NCBI GenBank assembly: GCA_013285405.1
Contig: CP053446.1
Coordinates: 2,527,001 to 2,591,000, forward strand
From: Ignavibacteriota bacterium
Lineage (GTDB): Bacteria > Bacteroidota > Ignavibacteria > Ignavibacteriales > Ignavibacteriaceae
Reading direction: 5' to 3'
DNA length: 64,000 nt
The notes under the pieces were generated by a model that saw only the letters and a program-made list of their open reading frames with translations, had not been told where the DNA came from and searched no databases. The stretch's first letter is position 1, and every line of letters starts with the position of its first letter. The position numbers and the translations under genes were made by a program. Of this stretch, positions 1-9,196 are shown in pieces.

Positions 1-2
1 AG

Positions 3-1874
3 GAGATTGTTTACAGAAAAACTATAAATGATATTCCTGCTGCAATACAGGTTGCAAATGAATTCCTCGGAATATCAGATAATGAAACAATCAATGCTGA
101 GCTTTGGCACGAAGTAGGTAACCTGAATATGCAGATTGGTGATATCCAGAATGCTGTAATAGCATACGAACAGGTATTTGAACATTCACCAGCGTATGAC
201 CTTGAAGTTTCTGCAAAACTCAAACTTGGTAATGCACTCAGGCAAATCGGCGAACCCGAAAGAGCTTATGATATTTTCACTAACATGCGTTCAGAAGATA
301 AGTATGCTGATAAATATTCAGATATAGATCTTGAAATTGGTATTACAGAAAATGCTCTTGGTAATTATGAGGCAGCAATTACTAAACTAACTGTGGTTGA
401 TACCACTTATAAAAATACTTCCGTTGCTGGTGCTGCCAAATATGAAATTGGCAGCGTTTATGAACACGGATTAAAATTGCTGGATAGTGCAGCGGTTTAT
501 TATCAAAAAGCCTCAACTTCTCAGCTACCAAAAGAATATATTCAACCTGCAAAAGAGAAGCAGCGTTTATTCAACCGGTATGTAATTATAAAGCGGGAAT
601 TGACTAAATACGGAAAACAGTTGTTCTATTTGCAATATCCTGAGCAATTCGCAATGGATTCAATAAAGTACGTACAGGATTCATTAGCTATCGCAGAAGA
701 AATTAAAAATGTTCAGGAACTGCAGGAAAGCTGGTCGGGACTTGAGACATTACTTCTTGGTGATACCGATACAACGGGATTTTATTTTGATTCTTTAAAA
801 GTAGCTGATACTCTGGTTGTTCATCTCAAAGACTCGCTGGAGTTTATAAACAGAGATACGATAATGACAAAAGTACGATATCCCAAACCGGAAGATTCAT
901 TACTCGTAGCACAATTTGATAGTATGTTTACTAACCGGACTTTCGATCCGAATGCGAAAGTTCTCCTCGAACAAAAAATGCGCGAACGCGAAGCGCTTGC
1001 TAACCAACTGATTTCAGCTTTGCCTGACACACTTAAGTTTAAAAATAATCCTCCGAGAAAACCGAAAATAAGTGAGGATTCTCTAAAAACACTTGTTGCA
1101 AAAAATCAACTTGATCTTGGCAATCTATTTTTATCTGAATTTGATCTGCCTGATTCTGCTTATAAATATTATTACAGCAACCTCACCGAGTATCCTGACA
1201 ATTCATATTATGCAAATTCATTGTTTGCAATGGGCAGCTACTATCTTACAGAAGATAATCAGAAAAGTGCTGATAGTCTTTTCAACATTATTTACGATAA
1301 TTATAAAAATGAAAGTATAGTTAACGCAGCAGCAGTAAAGCTGAATAAACCACTTATAGATTTGAAATATGATCCGGCGGTTAATGAATACAAACTTGCA
1401 GAAGAATTTTTACTTGCAGGAGATTATTATTCAGCAATTAACAAACTGAAAGAAATACCTGAGTTGTATCCAAATTCTGATATTGCGCCAAAAGCTATTT
1501 ATGCTTCCGGCTGGATAGAGGAGAATGAGCTTAAAGATTATCCGGCAGCAGTTACAGCTTACGATACACTCATCTTAAAATATCCTGCGTCTGAATATGT
1601 TCGCGTGGTTGCACCAAAAGTTACAGCATATAAACAGGAAAAAAAGAAACAGGAAACTGCATTACTTGATTCTTTGAATGCATTAGTGGTAGCAGATTCA
1701 AATGGAGTTAACAATATGGTTAATGTTGACTCTTTAGCTGTTACTCCACTTGATACGATTCAGGTCGCTTTGGAAGAGGAACAGCAGCTTCCCGAACAAA
1801 AACAAACAGTAAGCGAGAAGAAAAAGCTCCCTGTAAATAAAGAGCCTGTCTGGAATCCACGCAGGCGAAGATAG
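3..1874 (+). CDS. TPR-repeat protein, 5' end cut by window
   Basis: The reading frame is open from the first codon after the window edge (position 3), so the real start lies upstream; an ATG at 129 is internal. The visible ~623 residues are helical tetratricopeptide-like repeats. Clear units lie near the N-terminal part (pattern LGNALRQIGEPERAYDIF) and near the C-terminus (AEEFLLAGDYYSAINKL, DYPAAVTAYDTLILKYP). A Lys/Glu-rich coiled segment follows, and the protein ends in a short basic tail (NPRRRR). TPR arrays mediate protein-protein contacts. Large TPR lipoproteins of the PorW/SprE kind exist in Bacteroidota, but without the N-terminus I cannot tell whether this one is exported. Specific function is unknown. 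Confidence 0.8.
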   Translation, partial: EIVYRKTINDIPAAIQVANEFLGISDNETINAELWHEVGNLNMQIGDIQNAVIAYEQVFEHSPAYDLEVSAKLKLGNALRQIGEPERAYDIFTNMRSEDKYADKYSDIDLEIGITENALGNYEAAITKLTVVDTTYKNTSVAGAAKYEIGSVYEHGLKLLDSAAVYYQKASTSQLPKEYIQPAKEKQRLFNRYVIIKRELTKYGKQLFYLQYPEQFAMDSIKYVQDSLAIAEEIKNVQELQESWSGLETLLLGDTDTTGFYFDSLKVADTLVVHLKDSLEFINRDTIMTKVRYPKPEDSLLVAQFDSMFTNRTFDPNAKVLLEQKMREREALANQLISALPDTLKFKNNPPRKPKISEDSLKTLVAKNQLDLGNLFLSEFDLPDSAYKYYYSNLTEYPDNSYYANSLFAMGSYYLTEDNQKSADSLFNIIYDNYKNESIVNAAAVKLNKPLIDLKYDPAVNEYKLAEEFLLAGDYYSAINKLKEIPELYPNSDIAPKAIYASGWIEENELKDYPAAVTAYDTLILKYPASEYVRVVAPKVTAYKQEKKKQETALLDSLNALVVADSNGVNNMVNVDSLAVTPLDTIQVALEEEQQLPEQKQTVSEKKKLPVNKEPVWNPRRRR

Positions 1875-1977
1875 TTCCAAGATCAAAGAAGAAAGAATAA
1901 TATTTTTAATCTTTTGACTTTAATCTTTTATCTTAATTTTTAAACTGTTCATCTCATTTATCTATTTCAATTGAAAC

Positions 1978-2634
1978 ATGAACCGACGTCATCTTTTAGA
2001 GTTGATCGAAGAAGGGGAAAATCTTCAGGTTGAATTCAAAAGACATTTTACCACACCAGAGAAAATTGCAAGAGGGATGATCGCTTTTGCTAATACAAAA
2101 GGGGGTTATATGATTTTTGGTGTAGATGATGACAGAGAAGTCGTTGGTGTTGATAGCGAAAAAGCAGAATCTGAAATGATTAAAAATGCTGCTGAGAATT
2201 TCTGTGAACCTCCTTTAAAGTATTCGATAGATTATATTGAAGTTTATGGAAGGGAAGTTGTTGTAGTCAGCATTCCTGAGTCAGATAATAAACCTCATCG
2301 TCTTCAGGATTACGAAAATGAATTGGATATTAATAAAGCAATTGTGCTTGTAAGGGTGAATGATAAAAGTGTTACAGCAAGTAAAGAGACGGTTAGGATA
2401 CTGAGAGCAAATTCTTCAAATCTTGCATTAAAAAAATATCAGATCGGTGATGTTGAAAAAAGAGTTTTTGAGTATTTATCTCTTTATGAAAAAATTTCTG
2501 TTAAGGAATTAAGTAATCTTGTAAACATTTCCGAAAGAAGAGCGTCGAGAACTCTTGTAAAAATGGTTCGTGCAAACCTGTTGTTAATTCATACTAAAGA
2601 TAACGGGGAAGAGTTTTTTACTGCGGCAGTGTAG
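1978..2634 (+). CDS. AlbA_2 (Schlafen-type) putative nucleic-acid-binding protein with C-terminal winged helix
   Basis: The 218-residue protein begins with the AlbA_2/divergent AAA-4 fold: EGENLQVEFKRHF near residue 12, then IARGMIAFANTKGGYMIFGV around residues 30-50, the family's signature. The last ~60 residues (EKRVFEYLSLYEKISVKELSNLVNISERRASRTL) look like a winged helix-turn-helix. Family members are often transcriptional regulators or RNA/DNA-binding proteins. The target cannot be read from the sequence. The gene stands alone, 100 nt after the TPR gene and convergent with the methyltransferase that follows. It ends in a clean TAG. Confidence 0.75.
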   Translation: MNRRHLLELIEEGENLQVEFKRHFTTPEKIARGMIAFANTKGGYMIFGVDDDREVVGVDSEKAESEMIKNAAENFCEPPLKYSIDYIEVYGREVVVVSIPESDNKPHRLQDYENELDINKAIVLVRVNDKSVTASKETVRILRANSSNLALKKYQIGDVEKRVFEYLSLYEKISVKELSNLVNISERRASRTLVKMVRANLLLIHTKDNGEEFFTAAV

Positions 2635-2661
2635 TGGAAATTCCAAGTCACAAAAAACAAA

Positions 2662-3219
2662 TTACAAATCAAATATTTCTCTTAATCTAAAAACCGATAC
2701 CCCATAAGCTACTGCAACATTTAATGATTGCTTAATTCCGAATTGCGGAATCTCAATCGAAAAATCACACATATCTAAAATTTCCTGCGATACTCCTGTA
2801 ATTTCATTTCCAACAACAAGACACAAAGGGAAAATATCTTTCTTCAGTTCATAATAAGGAAAACTTTTGCTCGTTAGTTCGAGCGCACAAACTTTTATTC
2901 CATTCTCTTTCATTCGTCTCACAACTTCTTTAGGATCTTTAACATATTCCCATTTAACACTTTCTGTTGAACCGAGAGAAGTTTTCAAAACATCTTTTTT
3001 GCCATTTGGAAGTTCAGGATGTGGAGGATACGGTGTGTAGCCGCAAAGGAAAAGTTTTTCGATCATTGCTCCATCGGAAGTCCTGAATATCGAACCAACA
3101 TTATATGAACTTCTGATACTGTTCAACACAACATAAACAGGAAGTTTTTTCACTTTGTGTAATGAATCTAAAGTACTTCTGTTCTTTGCTATTTCATCGT
3201 GAGTAAGTTTTCTCATCAT
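2662..3219 (-). CDS. TrmH/SpoU-family RNA 2'-O-methyltransferase
   Basis: This is a SPOUT-class SAM-dependent methyltransferase. The family motifs are present in order: motif 1 with NVGSIFRTSDG, motif 2 LCLVVGNEITGVS, and the knot-forming motif 3 IPQFGIKQSLNVAVAYG near the C-terminus. I chose the ATG at 3219 (MMRKLTHDEI). The longer frame runs back into a palindromic repeat and gives a proline-rich extension unlike the family. The start overlaps the rlmN stop as ATGATGA, so translation is probably coupled. The substrate RNA (tRNA or rRNA ribose) is not determinable. Both neighbours act in RNA modification. Confidence 0.85.
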   Translation of the reverse strand: MMRKLTHDEIAKNRSTLDSLHKVKKLPVYVVLNSIRSSYNVGSIFRTSDGAMIEKLFLCGYTPYPPHPELPNGKKDVLKTSLGSTESVKWEYVKDPKEVVRRMKENGIKVCALELTSKSFPYYELKKDIFPLCLVVGNEITGVSQEILDMCDFSIEIPQFGIKQSLNVAVAYGVSVFRLREIFDL

Positions 3220-4298
3220 AAAGCCCCTTTCCTTAGGAAAGGGGTAGGGGGATAGGCAAGTTGTCCACAAGCCGCAGCAATATCATCACCTTGTGTATTT
3301 CGCAGCATAATAGTAATATTTTTTTCTCTTAGTTTATCAGCAAACTCCTGAATTCTCTCCATTGAAGTTGAACGAAGTTTTCCTGAAAAACCTGTTGGAT
3401 CCATATGTTCAAGTGAGTTGAACGGAATAATATTTAATTTACTTGGGATTGTACTCATCAATCTTGCAAGAGCTTTTATATCTTCATCCCGATCATTTAT
3501 TCCGTCAAGCATAACATACTCAAAAGTGATTCGAGTATTAGTTTTCGCAGCATAACTTTTTAACACTTCGATGTTTTCTTTGAGAGAATACTTTTTGTTG
3601 ATCGGCATTATTTTATTTCTTATCTCTTCAAAACAAGAATGAAGCGAAAATGCGAGCTTAACTTTCAATCCTGTTTCTTGCAGCTCTTGAATTTTTGGAG
3701 CAATACCTGCGGTTGAAACAGTTATTTTCTTCAAACTTATTCCTGTCGTTAATTCTTCTGCAAATATTTCCAGAGACTTTAAAGTTTCTTTGAAGTTCAG
3801 AAGTGGTTCGCCCATTCCCATATAAACGATATTCGTTATTTCACTTTCTTTATAATCTTTACTTGCAAGCTTGTACTGATCAAATATTTCTCCTGATGTT
3901 AAATTTTTTTTGTATCCCATCAATCCGGTTGCACAGAATTTACAATCAAGAGGACAGCCAACTTGAGTTGAAATACACAGTGTCGTTCGTTTTTTCTCTG
4001 GAATTACAACTGACTCGATTTTATCTCCGGTATGGGTTTCAAAAATATATTTCTTTGTTCCGGTTGATGGAGAAATTTCGCTGATAGAGTATCGGAGAGT
4101 ATCGATTGTCAATTTTTCAGAAAGATTATTTCTCAATGATTTTGGAAGATTGCTCATCTCATCAAAACTGTCAACCATATCACCGTACATCCATTTAAAT
4201 ACCTGTTTGGCTCTGAAAGCAGGTTGGCTTTGTGTGATAAAATATTCCCTTAATTCTGAGAGAGTTAATCCTTTAAGTGTCTCTATTGCTTTAATCAT
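3216..4298 (-). CDS. rlmN: 23S rRNA (adenine2503-C2)/tRNA methyltransferase RlmN
   Basis: Radical SAM methyltransferase that makes C2-methyladenosine in 23S rRNA A2503 and in some tRNAs. The CX3CX2C cluster motif (GCPLDCKFC, cysteines near residues 115, 119, 122) is present. The methyl-carrying Cys of the C-terminal MLRNTQGDDIAAACGQL stretch and the second catalytic Cys (TTLCISTQ) are also there. I chose the internal ATG at 4298 (MIKAIETLKG); the frame is open to 4346 but the extra residues do not resemble the family. The last ~13 residues (YPPTPFLRKGAL), after the usual AACGQLA ending, are encoded by an inserted palindromic repeat. The TGA overlaps the next gene's start. Confidence 0.93.
   Translation of the reverse strand: MIKAIETLKGLTLSELREYFITQSQPAFRAKQVFKWMYGDMVDSFDEMSNLPKSLRNNLSEKLTIDTLRYSISEISPSTGTKKYIFETHTGDKIESVVIPEKKRTTLCISTQVGCPLDCKFCATGLMGYKKNLTSGEIFDQYKLASKDYKESEITNIVYMGMGEPLLNFKETLKSLEIFAEELTTGISLKKITVSTAGIAPKIQELQETGLKVKLAFSLHSCFEEIRNKIMPINKKYSLKENIEVLKSYAAKTNTRITFEYVMLDGINDRDEDIKALARLMSTIPSKLNIIPFNSLEHMDPTGFSGKLRSTSMERIQEFADKLREKNITIMLRNTQGDDIAAACGQLAYPPTPFLRKGAL
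3224..3255 (-). repeat. Palindromic repeat (CCCCTTTCC/GGAAAGGGG) forming the 3' end of rlmN
   Basis: The 9-bp arms at 3224-3232 and 3236-3244 are perfectly complementary with a TTA loop, flanked by TAGGGGGA. The shape (CCYxAxYCC head, G/A-rich stem, 3-nt loop, CTTT tail) is shared with elements at 9525-9562, 11632-11664, 30342-30372 and 30883-30913. This copy is translated as the RlmN C-terminal tail. Confidence 0.8.
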
Positions 4299-4458
4299 AA
4301 TCCAAAAATAATCTAAGACATCACCTTTGACAACACGAATAATCAATTCAATTTAAAAAATTCGTTGTCTTAGATTTCAGATTGCATTATTTTTGTCAAA
4401 GAAAATTATTCAACTCTAATATCTATCTAACTTGTTAAAATAAAATACGGGGTAAAGA

Positions 4459-5604
4459 ATGAATTTTGATTTTACTGAAGAACAATTGATGATCCAGGAA
4501 TCTGCTCGTGATTTCGCTCAAAACGAAATTGCTCAATCTTCTGTTCAAAGAGATATCAATGCAGAATTTCCAGCAGATATAATTAAAAAAATGGGAGAAC
4601 TTGGATTTATGGGAATGATGGTTTCACCGGATTATGGCGGAGCCGGATTGGATACGATTAGCTATGTACTTGCAATGATAGAAATTTCGAAAGTAGATGC
4701 AAGTGTTGGAGTAATAATGTCAGTCAACAATTCACTCGTCTGCTGGGGTTTAGAAGAATACGGTTCAGAGTATCTGAAGCAAAAATATTTAGTTCCGCTG
4801 GCAAAAGGTGAAAAGCTTGGTGCATTTGCTCTTTCAGAACCCGAAGCAGGCAGTGATGCAACCCAGCAGCATACAATGGCTGATAGAGATGGTGATTATT
4901 TTATTTTGAATGGAATGAAAAATTGGATTACAAACGGAACGACTGCTGATTATTATTTAGTGATGGCAACAACTGATAAATCTAAAGGACACAAAGGTAT
5001 TTCGACATTCATTGTTGAAAAAGGAACACCTGGATTCGGTCAGGGAAAAAAAGAAGATAAACTTGGAATAAGAAGTTCGGATACTTGTTCGTTGACTTTT
5101 GAGAATTGCAGAGTTCCAAAAGAAAATATTGTTTGGGAAGAAGGTAAAGGATTTAACTTTGCAATGAATACATTGAATGGTGGAAGGATCGGGATCGCAT
5201 CCCAGGCATTAGGAATTGCAGAAGCTTCACTTGAAGCATCAATTAAATATTCAAAAGAAAGAAAAGCTTTCGGAAAAGAAATTGCAAATCTTCAGGCAAT
5301 TCAGTTTAAGCTTGCGGATATGGCTTTAAAAGTTGACGCGGCAAAATTATTAACTTTAAAAGCTGCTGCTTTGAAAGATGTTCACAAAAAATATTTTGCA
5401 GAAGCTGCGATGGCAAAACTTTATGCTTCAAAAGTTGCAGTAGAATGTGCACTTGAAGCTATTCAGGTTCACGGCGGATATGGTTATGTCAGAGAATATT
5501 TAGTTGAAAGATATCTGCGTGATGCCAAGATCACAGAAATTTATGAAGGCACTTCTGAAATTCAGAAAATAGTGATTGCAAGGTCGCTGCTTGATGCAAA
5601 GTAA
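4459..5604 (+). CDS. Acyl-CoA dehydrogenase (short/medium-chain type)
   Basis: FAD-dependent alpha,beta-dehydrogenation of acyl-CoA esters, passing electrons to ETF. The 381-residue length is standard. Visible features include the N-terminal helical domain, FAD/substrate motifs (LGAFALSEPEAGSDA, YFILNGMKNWITNG), and the C-terminal catalytic base in EIYEGTSEIQKIVIARSL, which matches butyryl-CoA-dehydrogenase-like enzymes. The start is supported by GGGGTAAAG just upstream. Substrate chain length is not resolved. A glutaryl-CoA dehydrogenase role in the distal benzoyl-CoA pathway cannot be assumed from this distance. The downstream yidD-like gene overlaps its 3' end. Confidence 0.9.
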   Translation: MNFDFTEEQLMIQESARDFAQNEIAQSSVQRDINAEFPADIIKKMGELGFMGMMVSPDYGGAGLDTISYVLAMIEISKVDASVGVIMSVNNSLVCWGLEEYGSEYLKQKYLVPLAKGEKLGAFALSEPEAGSDATQQHTMADRDGDYFILNGMKNWITNGTTADYYLVMATTDKSKGHKGISTFIVEKGTPGFGQGKKEDKLGIRSSDTCSLTFENCRVPKENIVWEEGKGFNFAMNTLNGGRIGIASQALGIAEASLEASIKYSKERKAFGKEIANLQAIQFKLADMALKVDAAKLLTLKAAALKDVHKKYFAEAAMAKLYASKVAVECALEAIQVHGGYGYVREYLVERYLRDAKITEIYEGTSEIQKIVIARSLLDAK

Positions 5605-6055
5605 AATCAAATTATTATTGATTTTTCTTTTATCTTCCTCTGCTGCTTTTAGTCAGATTGAAAATCTCAAATGGCAAAAGGCAGATATATCATACGAAAA
5701 AGAAATTCATTTTACTAAAAGGAATTATTCATTTGAATCAGAAAGTGCCGGAGAGTTTGTGAGCAAATCACTGGCAAATGCTTACTGGTTTTTTATTTCT
5801 GATGTGGATGGTGACAATTGTCCATTCAGACCAACCTGTTCATCATTTTTAATTCAGTCTGCGAAAGTGACAAATATTTTCCAGGCATCTTTGATGTTCT
5901 TCGATAGATTTACCCGTGATATGAATATTATAAAGAATCATAATCATTATCCGCGGGTAAGTACAGGTTATTATTATGATCCACCTGATAACTACACTTT
6001 AAACAGAAAAAATATCAAATATTTGCCACCAGAATTTATAGTTGATGATGAATGA
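5594..6055 (+). CDS. YidD-like protein with N-terminal signal peptide
   Basis: The core DGDNCPFRPTCSSFLIQSAKV (roughly residues 72-92) is the YidD cysteine-containing signature; YidD assists membrane-protein insertion. Typical YidD is ~70-85 residues and cytoplasmic. This 153-residue protein instead starts with a Sec-like signal (KIKLLLIFLLSSSAAFSQ) and carries extra flanking sequence. I chose the ATG at 5594, just before the signal peptide; it overlaps the acyl-CoA dehydrogenase stop by 11 nt. It overlaps the next gene by ATGA. Location outside the inner membrane is inferred, so a role different from canonical YidD is possible. Confidence 0.75.
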   Translation: MQSKIKLLLIFLLSSSAAFSQIENLKWQKADISYEKEIHFTKRNYSFESESAGEFVSKSLANAYWFFISDVDGDNCPFRPTCSSFLIQSAKVTNIFQASLMFFDRFTRDMNIIKNHNHYPRVSTGYYYDPPDNYTLNRKNIKYLPPEFIVDDE

Positions 6056-6897
6056 GAAAATATCTTACACTTTTCTTTCTGATCCATTCAGTAACTTTTG
6101 CACAATCTTCTTCTTTCGATTTTTATTCACATGAAAATATAAAAAAATTCGCTGATCATCTTTTTTGCGAAGGTGATTATCTTCGCGCTATAGAGCAATA
6201 CGCACAAATTGATAATCAGTTAGTTAATGATACCATCCATTTTAAGATTATGATTGGATATTCTGAATTAAGTCTTTATCAGAATTCAAACGACTATTTG
6301 AAAACACTTTCAGCCGGCTCAAAACTCTTTCCTGATGCGTATTTATTATCTTTAAAAAATAAAATGCTGATTGAAACAAAACCACTTTCTGTCTCCGATA
6401 GTTTATTATTTGAAAATCAGTATGTATCAAGAATAAATAAGCTAAATAGCGTTTCGATGTTATATGCTGACTCAATTATGATATTAAAAGAAGATTTAAT
6501 CAGACCTTTCAGCGAAGAAGAGAAAAGAATCGTTTCGTTGTATTATGATTTAAAAACAAATCCACCATATAAAAGTGCTGAACTTTCAGGAATTATGTCT
6601 GCAATTATTCCGGGCAGCGGAAAGATGTATGTTGGTGAATGGAGTGATGGAATTGCAGCTTTTCTGGTAACTGGTCTTTTCGCATTTCTTGCGTATGATA
6701 ATTTTCGGGCTGATCACACAACACGTGCCTGGATATTTACTGGTCTTGGAGCTTTTTTCTATGCAGGAAATGTGTATGGCTCAATTGCATCTGCGCAAAT
6801 ATTTAATGCACGCGTTGATTTTAAATTTAACGATGGTTTAAAATTATTTCTCGAAGAAAAAAATTATTTTGTCCCTGAATATGATTTCTGTAATTAA
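6052..6897 (+). CDS. Exported TPR-like/DUF5683-type membrane protein (paralog 1)
   Basis: 281 residues with a Sec signal peptide (MRKYLTLFFLIHSVTFAQ), then a TPR-like helical region (DHLFCEGDYLRAIEQYAQID). The C-terminal membrane part contains SGIMSAIIPGSGKMYVGEWSDG, followed by two hydrophobic segments. The PGSGKMYxGEWxDG stretch resembles the DUF5683/TM2-like motif of Bacteroidota membrane proteins. It overlaps the upstream yidD-like gene (ATGA) and the downstream paralog, so the three form one operon. Function is unknown; the shared domain layout with the next gene indicates tandem duplication. Confidence 0.7.
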   Translation: MRKYLTLFFLIHSVTFAQSSSFDFYSHENIKKFADHLFCEGDYLRAIEQYAQIDNQLVNDTIHFKIMIGYSELSLYQNSNDYLKTLSAGSKLFPDAYLLSLKNKMLIETKPLSVSDSLLFENQYVSRINKLNSVSMLYADSIMILKEDLIRPFSEEEKRIVSLYYDLKTNPPYKSAELSGIMSAIIPGSGKMYVGEWSDGIAAFLVTGLFAFLAYDNFRADHTTRAWIFTGLGAFFYAGNVYGSIASAQIFNARVDFKFNDGLKLFLEEKNYFVPEYDFCN

Positions 6898-7723
6898 ACA
6901 ATCATTCATCGCAGCTTTTTTGTTATTATCAGCACAAAAGTTGTTTGCTCAAAATGTTTTTGAACAGCAATTCAATTTTGCAAAGAATTTATTTGATGAA
7001 GAAAAATATTTTGATGCTGTTACTGAATTTAAAAGACTTCTCTTTTTTGATTCATCAGGAGTTTATGATTATGACGCAAATTTTAAGATTGGACTTAGTT
7101 ATAAAGTAGGAGCTTACTTTTCTGATGCAGTTCATTATTTCACAATTGCTGAATTACGTTCAAAAACATTCGATGAGTTATTCAAATCCCGAATTGAAAT
7201 CATCAAAATAAATATATTGAGAAGAACAACCGTCAGAGCTTTTGAACTACTGGATTCATTGCAAAATGATTCAAGATTTGAAAATAAAACTGATGAAATA
7301 AATTATTGGCGTGGATGGACATTTATTTTTTCAGATGATTGGGAAAAAGCATCACAGTCTTTTTCTAAAATAAAAACTGACCATCAACTTGCAACTTTCT
7401 GTGATTCAATTGCTGAAGACTTGTATAATCCAACTCTTGCAAAAACTTTGTCAATAATCCCTGGTGCAGGACAATTTTATACTGGAGAATATCTTAACGG
7501 ATTAATTTCTATTGGCTGGAATGTTCTTTGGGGCTATCTTACGATTAATGCTTTTATAGAAGACAGGATATTTGATGGATTTGCTGTCGGAACTCTTTTA
7601 TGGTGGAGATTCTATTCAGGAAATATTCAGAATGCAGAAAAGTTTGCTGTTGATAAAAATCTGGAAACAACCAATACAGCTCTTAGTCATTTACAAAATA
7701 ATTTTAGTGGAATAAAACCTTAA
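6881..7723 (+). CDS. Exported TPR-like/DUF5683-type membrane protein (paralog 2)
   Basis: I chose the ATG at 6881 (MISVIKQSFIAAFLLLSAQKLFAQ), which gives a clean Sec signal; the frame opens slightly earlier at 6869. After a TPR-like region (LFDEEKYFDAVTEFKRLL) comes KTLSIIPGAGQFYTGEYLNGLISIGW, matching the PGxGxxYxGE motif of the upstream protein. The pair is therefore paralogous. The start overlaps the previous stop, implying co-translation. Cellular function is not known. Linkage to a secreted YidD-like protein suggests a common envelope role, which is inference. Confidence 0.7.
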   Translation: MISVIKQSFIAAFLLLSAQKLFAQNVFEQQFNFAKNLFDEEKYFDAVTEFKRLLFFDSSGVYDYDANFKIGLSYKVGAYFSDAVHYFTIAELRSKTFDELFKSRIEIIKINILRRTTVRAFELLDSLQNDSRFENKTDEINYWRGWTFIFSDDWEKASQSFSKIKTDHQLATFCDSIAEDLYNPTLAKTLSIIPGAGQFYTGEYLNGLISIGWNVLWGYLTINAFIEDRIFDGFAVGTLLWWRFYSGNIQNAEKFAVDKNLETTNTALSHLQNNFSGIKP

Positions 7724-7886
7724 AATTTTCAGATAATACAAAATAATTAGAATTATATACTTCATTAATCGTATTTTGGCTTGTCAAGGATTGTATTTTT
7801 TATAAATTTCAGAAGAACTTTTCAGAAATTTATCCTGTTTTAAAAATAGGGTTCAAAAATAGAATTAAAATTAAAGGAGAACTGTT

Positions 7887-8219
7887 ATGGCAATTATGAT
7901 AACTGAAGAATGTATCAACTGCGGTGCTTGCGAACCTGAATGTCCGAATACTGCGATATATGAAGGTGGAGTTAATTGGGAATTATCTGGTAAATCTTAT
8001 GGTGATGGTGACGCTGCTCCATCTGGTGCAAACGGATTTTATTCTGCCGAATTTTTCTACATAGTACCTGATAAATGTACAGAGTGTAAAGGATTTCATG
8101 ATGAACCTCAATGTGCGGCAGTTTGTCCGGTTGATTGCTGCATTCCGGATCCAAAACATGTCGAAACAGAAGAGCAGCTTCTTGCCAGGAAAGATTATCT
8201 AGATGGATTAGGAAGGTAA
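7887..8219 (+). CDS. 2x[4Fe-4S] ferredoxin (YfhL/FdxN type)
   Basis: Small soluble electron carrier of 110 residues. The first cluster motif is [19 protein letters not shown] at residues ~10-28. The second is the expanded form [22 protein letters not shown], characteristic of the YfhL/Alvin-type ferredoxins with a long loop between cysteines. A good ribosome-binding site (AAGGAG) precedes the ATG, and a strong terminator follows, so it is a monocistronic unit. The redox partner is not indicated by the neighbours. Confidence 0.9.
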   Translation: MAIMITEECINCGACEPECPNTAIYEGGVNWELSGKSYGDGDAAPSGANGFYSAEFFYIVPDKCTECKGFHDEPQCAAVCPVDCCIPDPKHVETEEQLLARKDYLDGLGR

Positions 8220-8236
8220 TAAATTTATTTACGATG

Positions 8237-8262
8237 AACCCCGGCATTGTCGGGGTTTTTTA
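8237..8262 (+). terminator. Rho-independent terminator after ferredoxin gene
   Basis: AACCCCG (8237-8243), loop GCATTGT, CGGGGTT (8251-8257), then a T-rich tail. It lies 18 nt after the ferredoxin stop. Confidence 0.85.
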
Positions 8263-8344
8263 TTTTAAATCTTTTCTTTCTGTGAATTGAAATCATTCTT
8301 TTTTATTTTGGGGAAGAAACAATAAATCAAATTGATTAATTCTA

Positions 8345-9196
8345 ATGAAAATCGGTAAATATAAACTCGGGATTATCAATTCAGGTTCTTTCGGGCTTGA
8401 TGGCGGTGCTATGTTCGGGATTATTCCAAAACCTCTCTGGCAAAAAACAAATCCTGCCGATGATGTAAATCGTGTCAGACTTGCAACAAGAAATTTATTG
8501 CTTGAAAGTGATTCTAAAAAAATAATCATCGATACAGGAATGGGCAGCAAGTGGGATGAAAAATCAAAAAATATTTATGCTATTGATGAAATGTTATCAA
8601 TGAATTCAGCACTGGAATCCAAGGGATTAAAAGCTGAAGACATTACAGATGTTTTCCTGACTCATCTTCACTTTGATCATACTGGCGGTTCAACCTTTTC
8701 TGTAAATGCTAAATTTCAGCCTGCCTTTCCAAATGCAAAATATTATGTTCAAAAGCAGAATTATGAATGGGCAATCAATCCTTCCGACAGAGATAGAGGA
8801 AGCTATATAAAAGAAAACTTTCAGCCGTTGATGGATGAAGGAGTACTCAAATTCACAAACGGTAATTCAATGTTTGATGATGAAATTGAATTCTTAGTTA
8901 TAAACGGACATACATTCGGTCAGCAGATGATTAAAATCTCTGATGGAATCAACACAATATTATTTTGTTCTGATCTTATGCCGTTCATCTCACACATTTC
9001 ACTTCCCTATATAATGGGATATGATCTTCAACCTCTTGTAACTCTCGAAGAAAAATTAAAGTACCTAAAACTCGCATTGGATGAAAACTGGAAATTGTTT
9101 TTCGGTCACGATCCTGATTTTGCTGTTGCAACAGTTAAAAAACTAAATGAAAGATATGCAGTTGATAAATCGTTCAGAACATTTGATGAAACTTGA
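8345..9196 (+). CDS. Metallo-beta-lactamase-fold hydrolase
   Basis: 283 residues with the metal-binding motif HLHFDHTGG (HxHxDH), a further metal Asp in ILFCSDLMPF, the downstream INGHTFGQQM histidine and the terminal FFGHDPDFA histidine. It is of the general MBL-fold type (AHL-lactonase/thioesterase-like). The substrate is not determinable. The 3' end overlaps the Rieske gene by 11 nt, so the two are probably co-translated. This could be a lactonase, thioesterase or phosphodiesterase-like enzyme. Confidence 0.85.
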   Translation: MKIGKYKLGIINSGSFGLDGGAMFGIIPKPLWQKTNPADDVNRVRLATRNLLLESDSKKIIIDTGMGSKWDEKSKNIYAIDEMLSMNSALESKGLKAEDITDVFLTHLHFDHTGGSTFSVNAKFQPAFPNAKYYVQKQNYEWAINPSDRDRGSYIKENFQPLMDEGVLKFTNGNSMFDDEIEFLVINGHTFGQQMIKISDGINTILFCSDLMPFISHISLPYIMGYDLQPLVTLEEKLKYLKLALDENWKLFFGHDPDFAVATVKKLNERYAVDKSFRTFDET

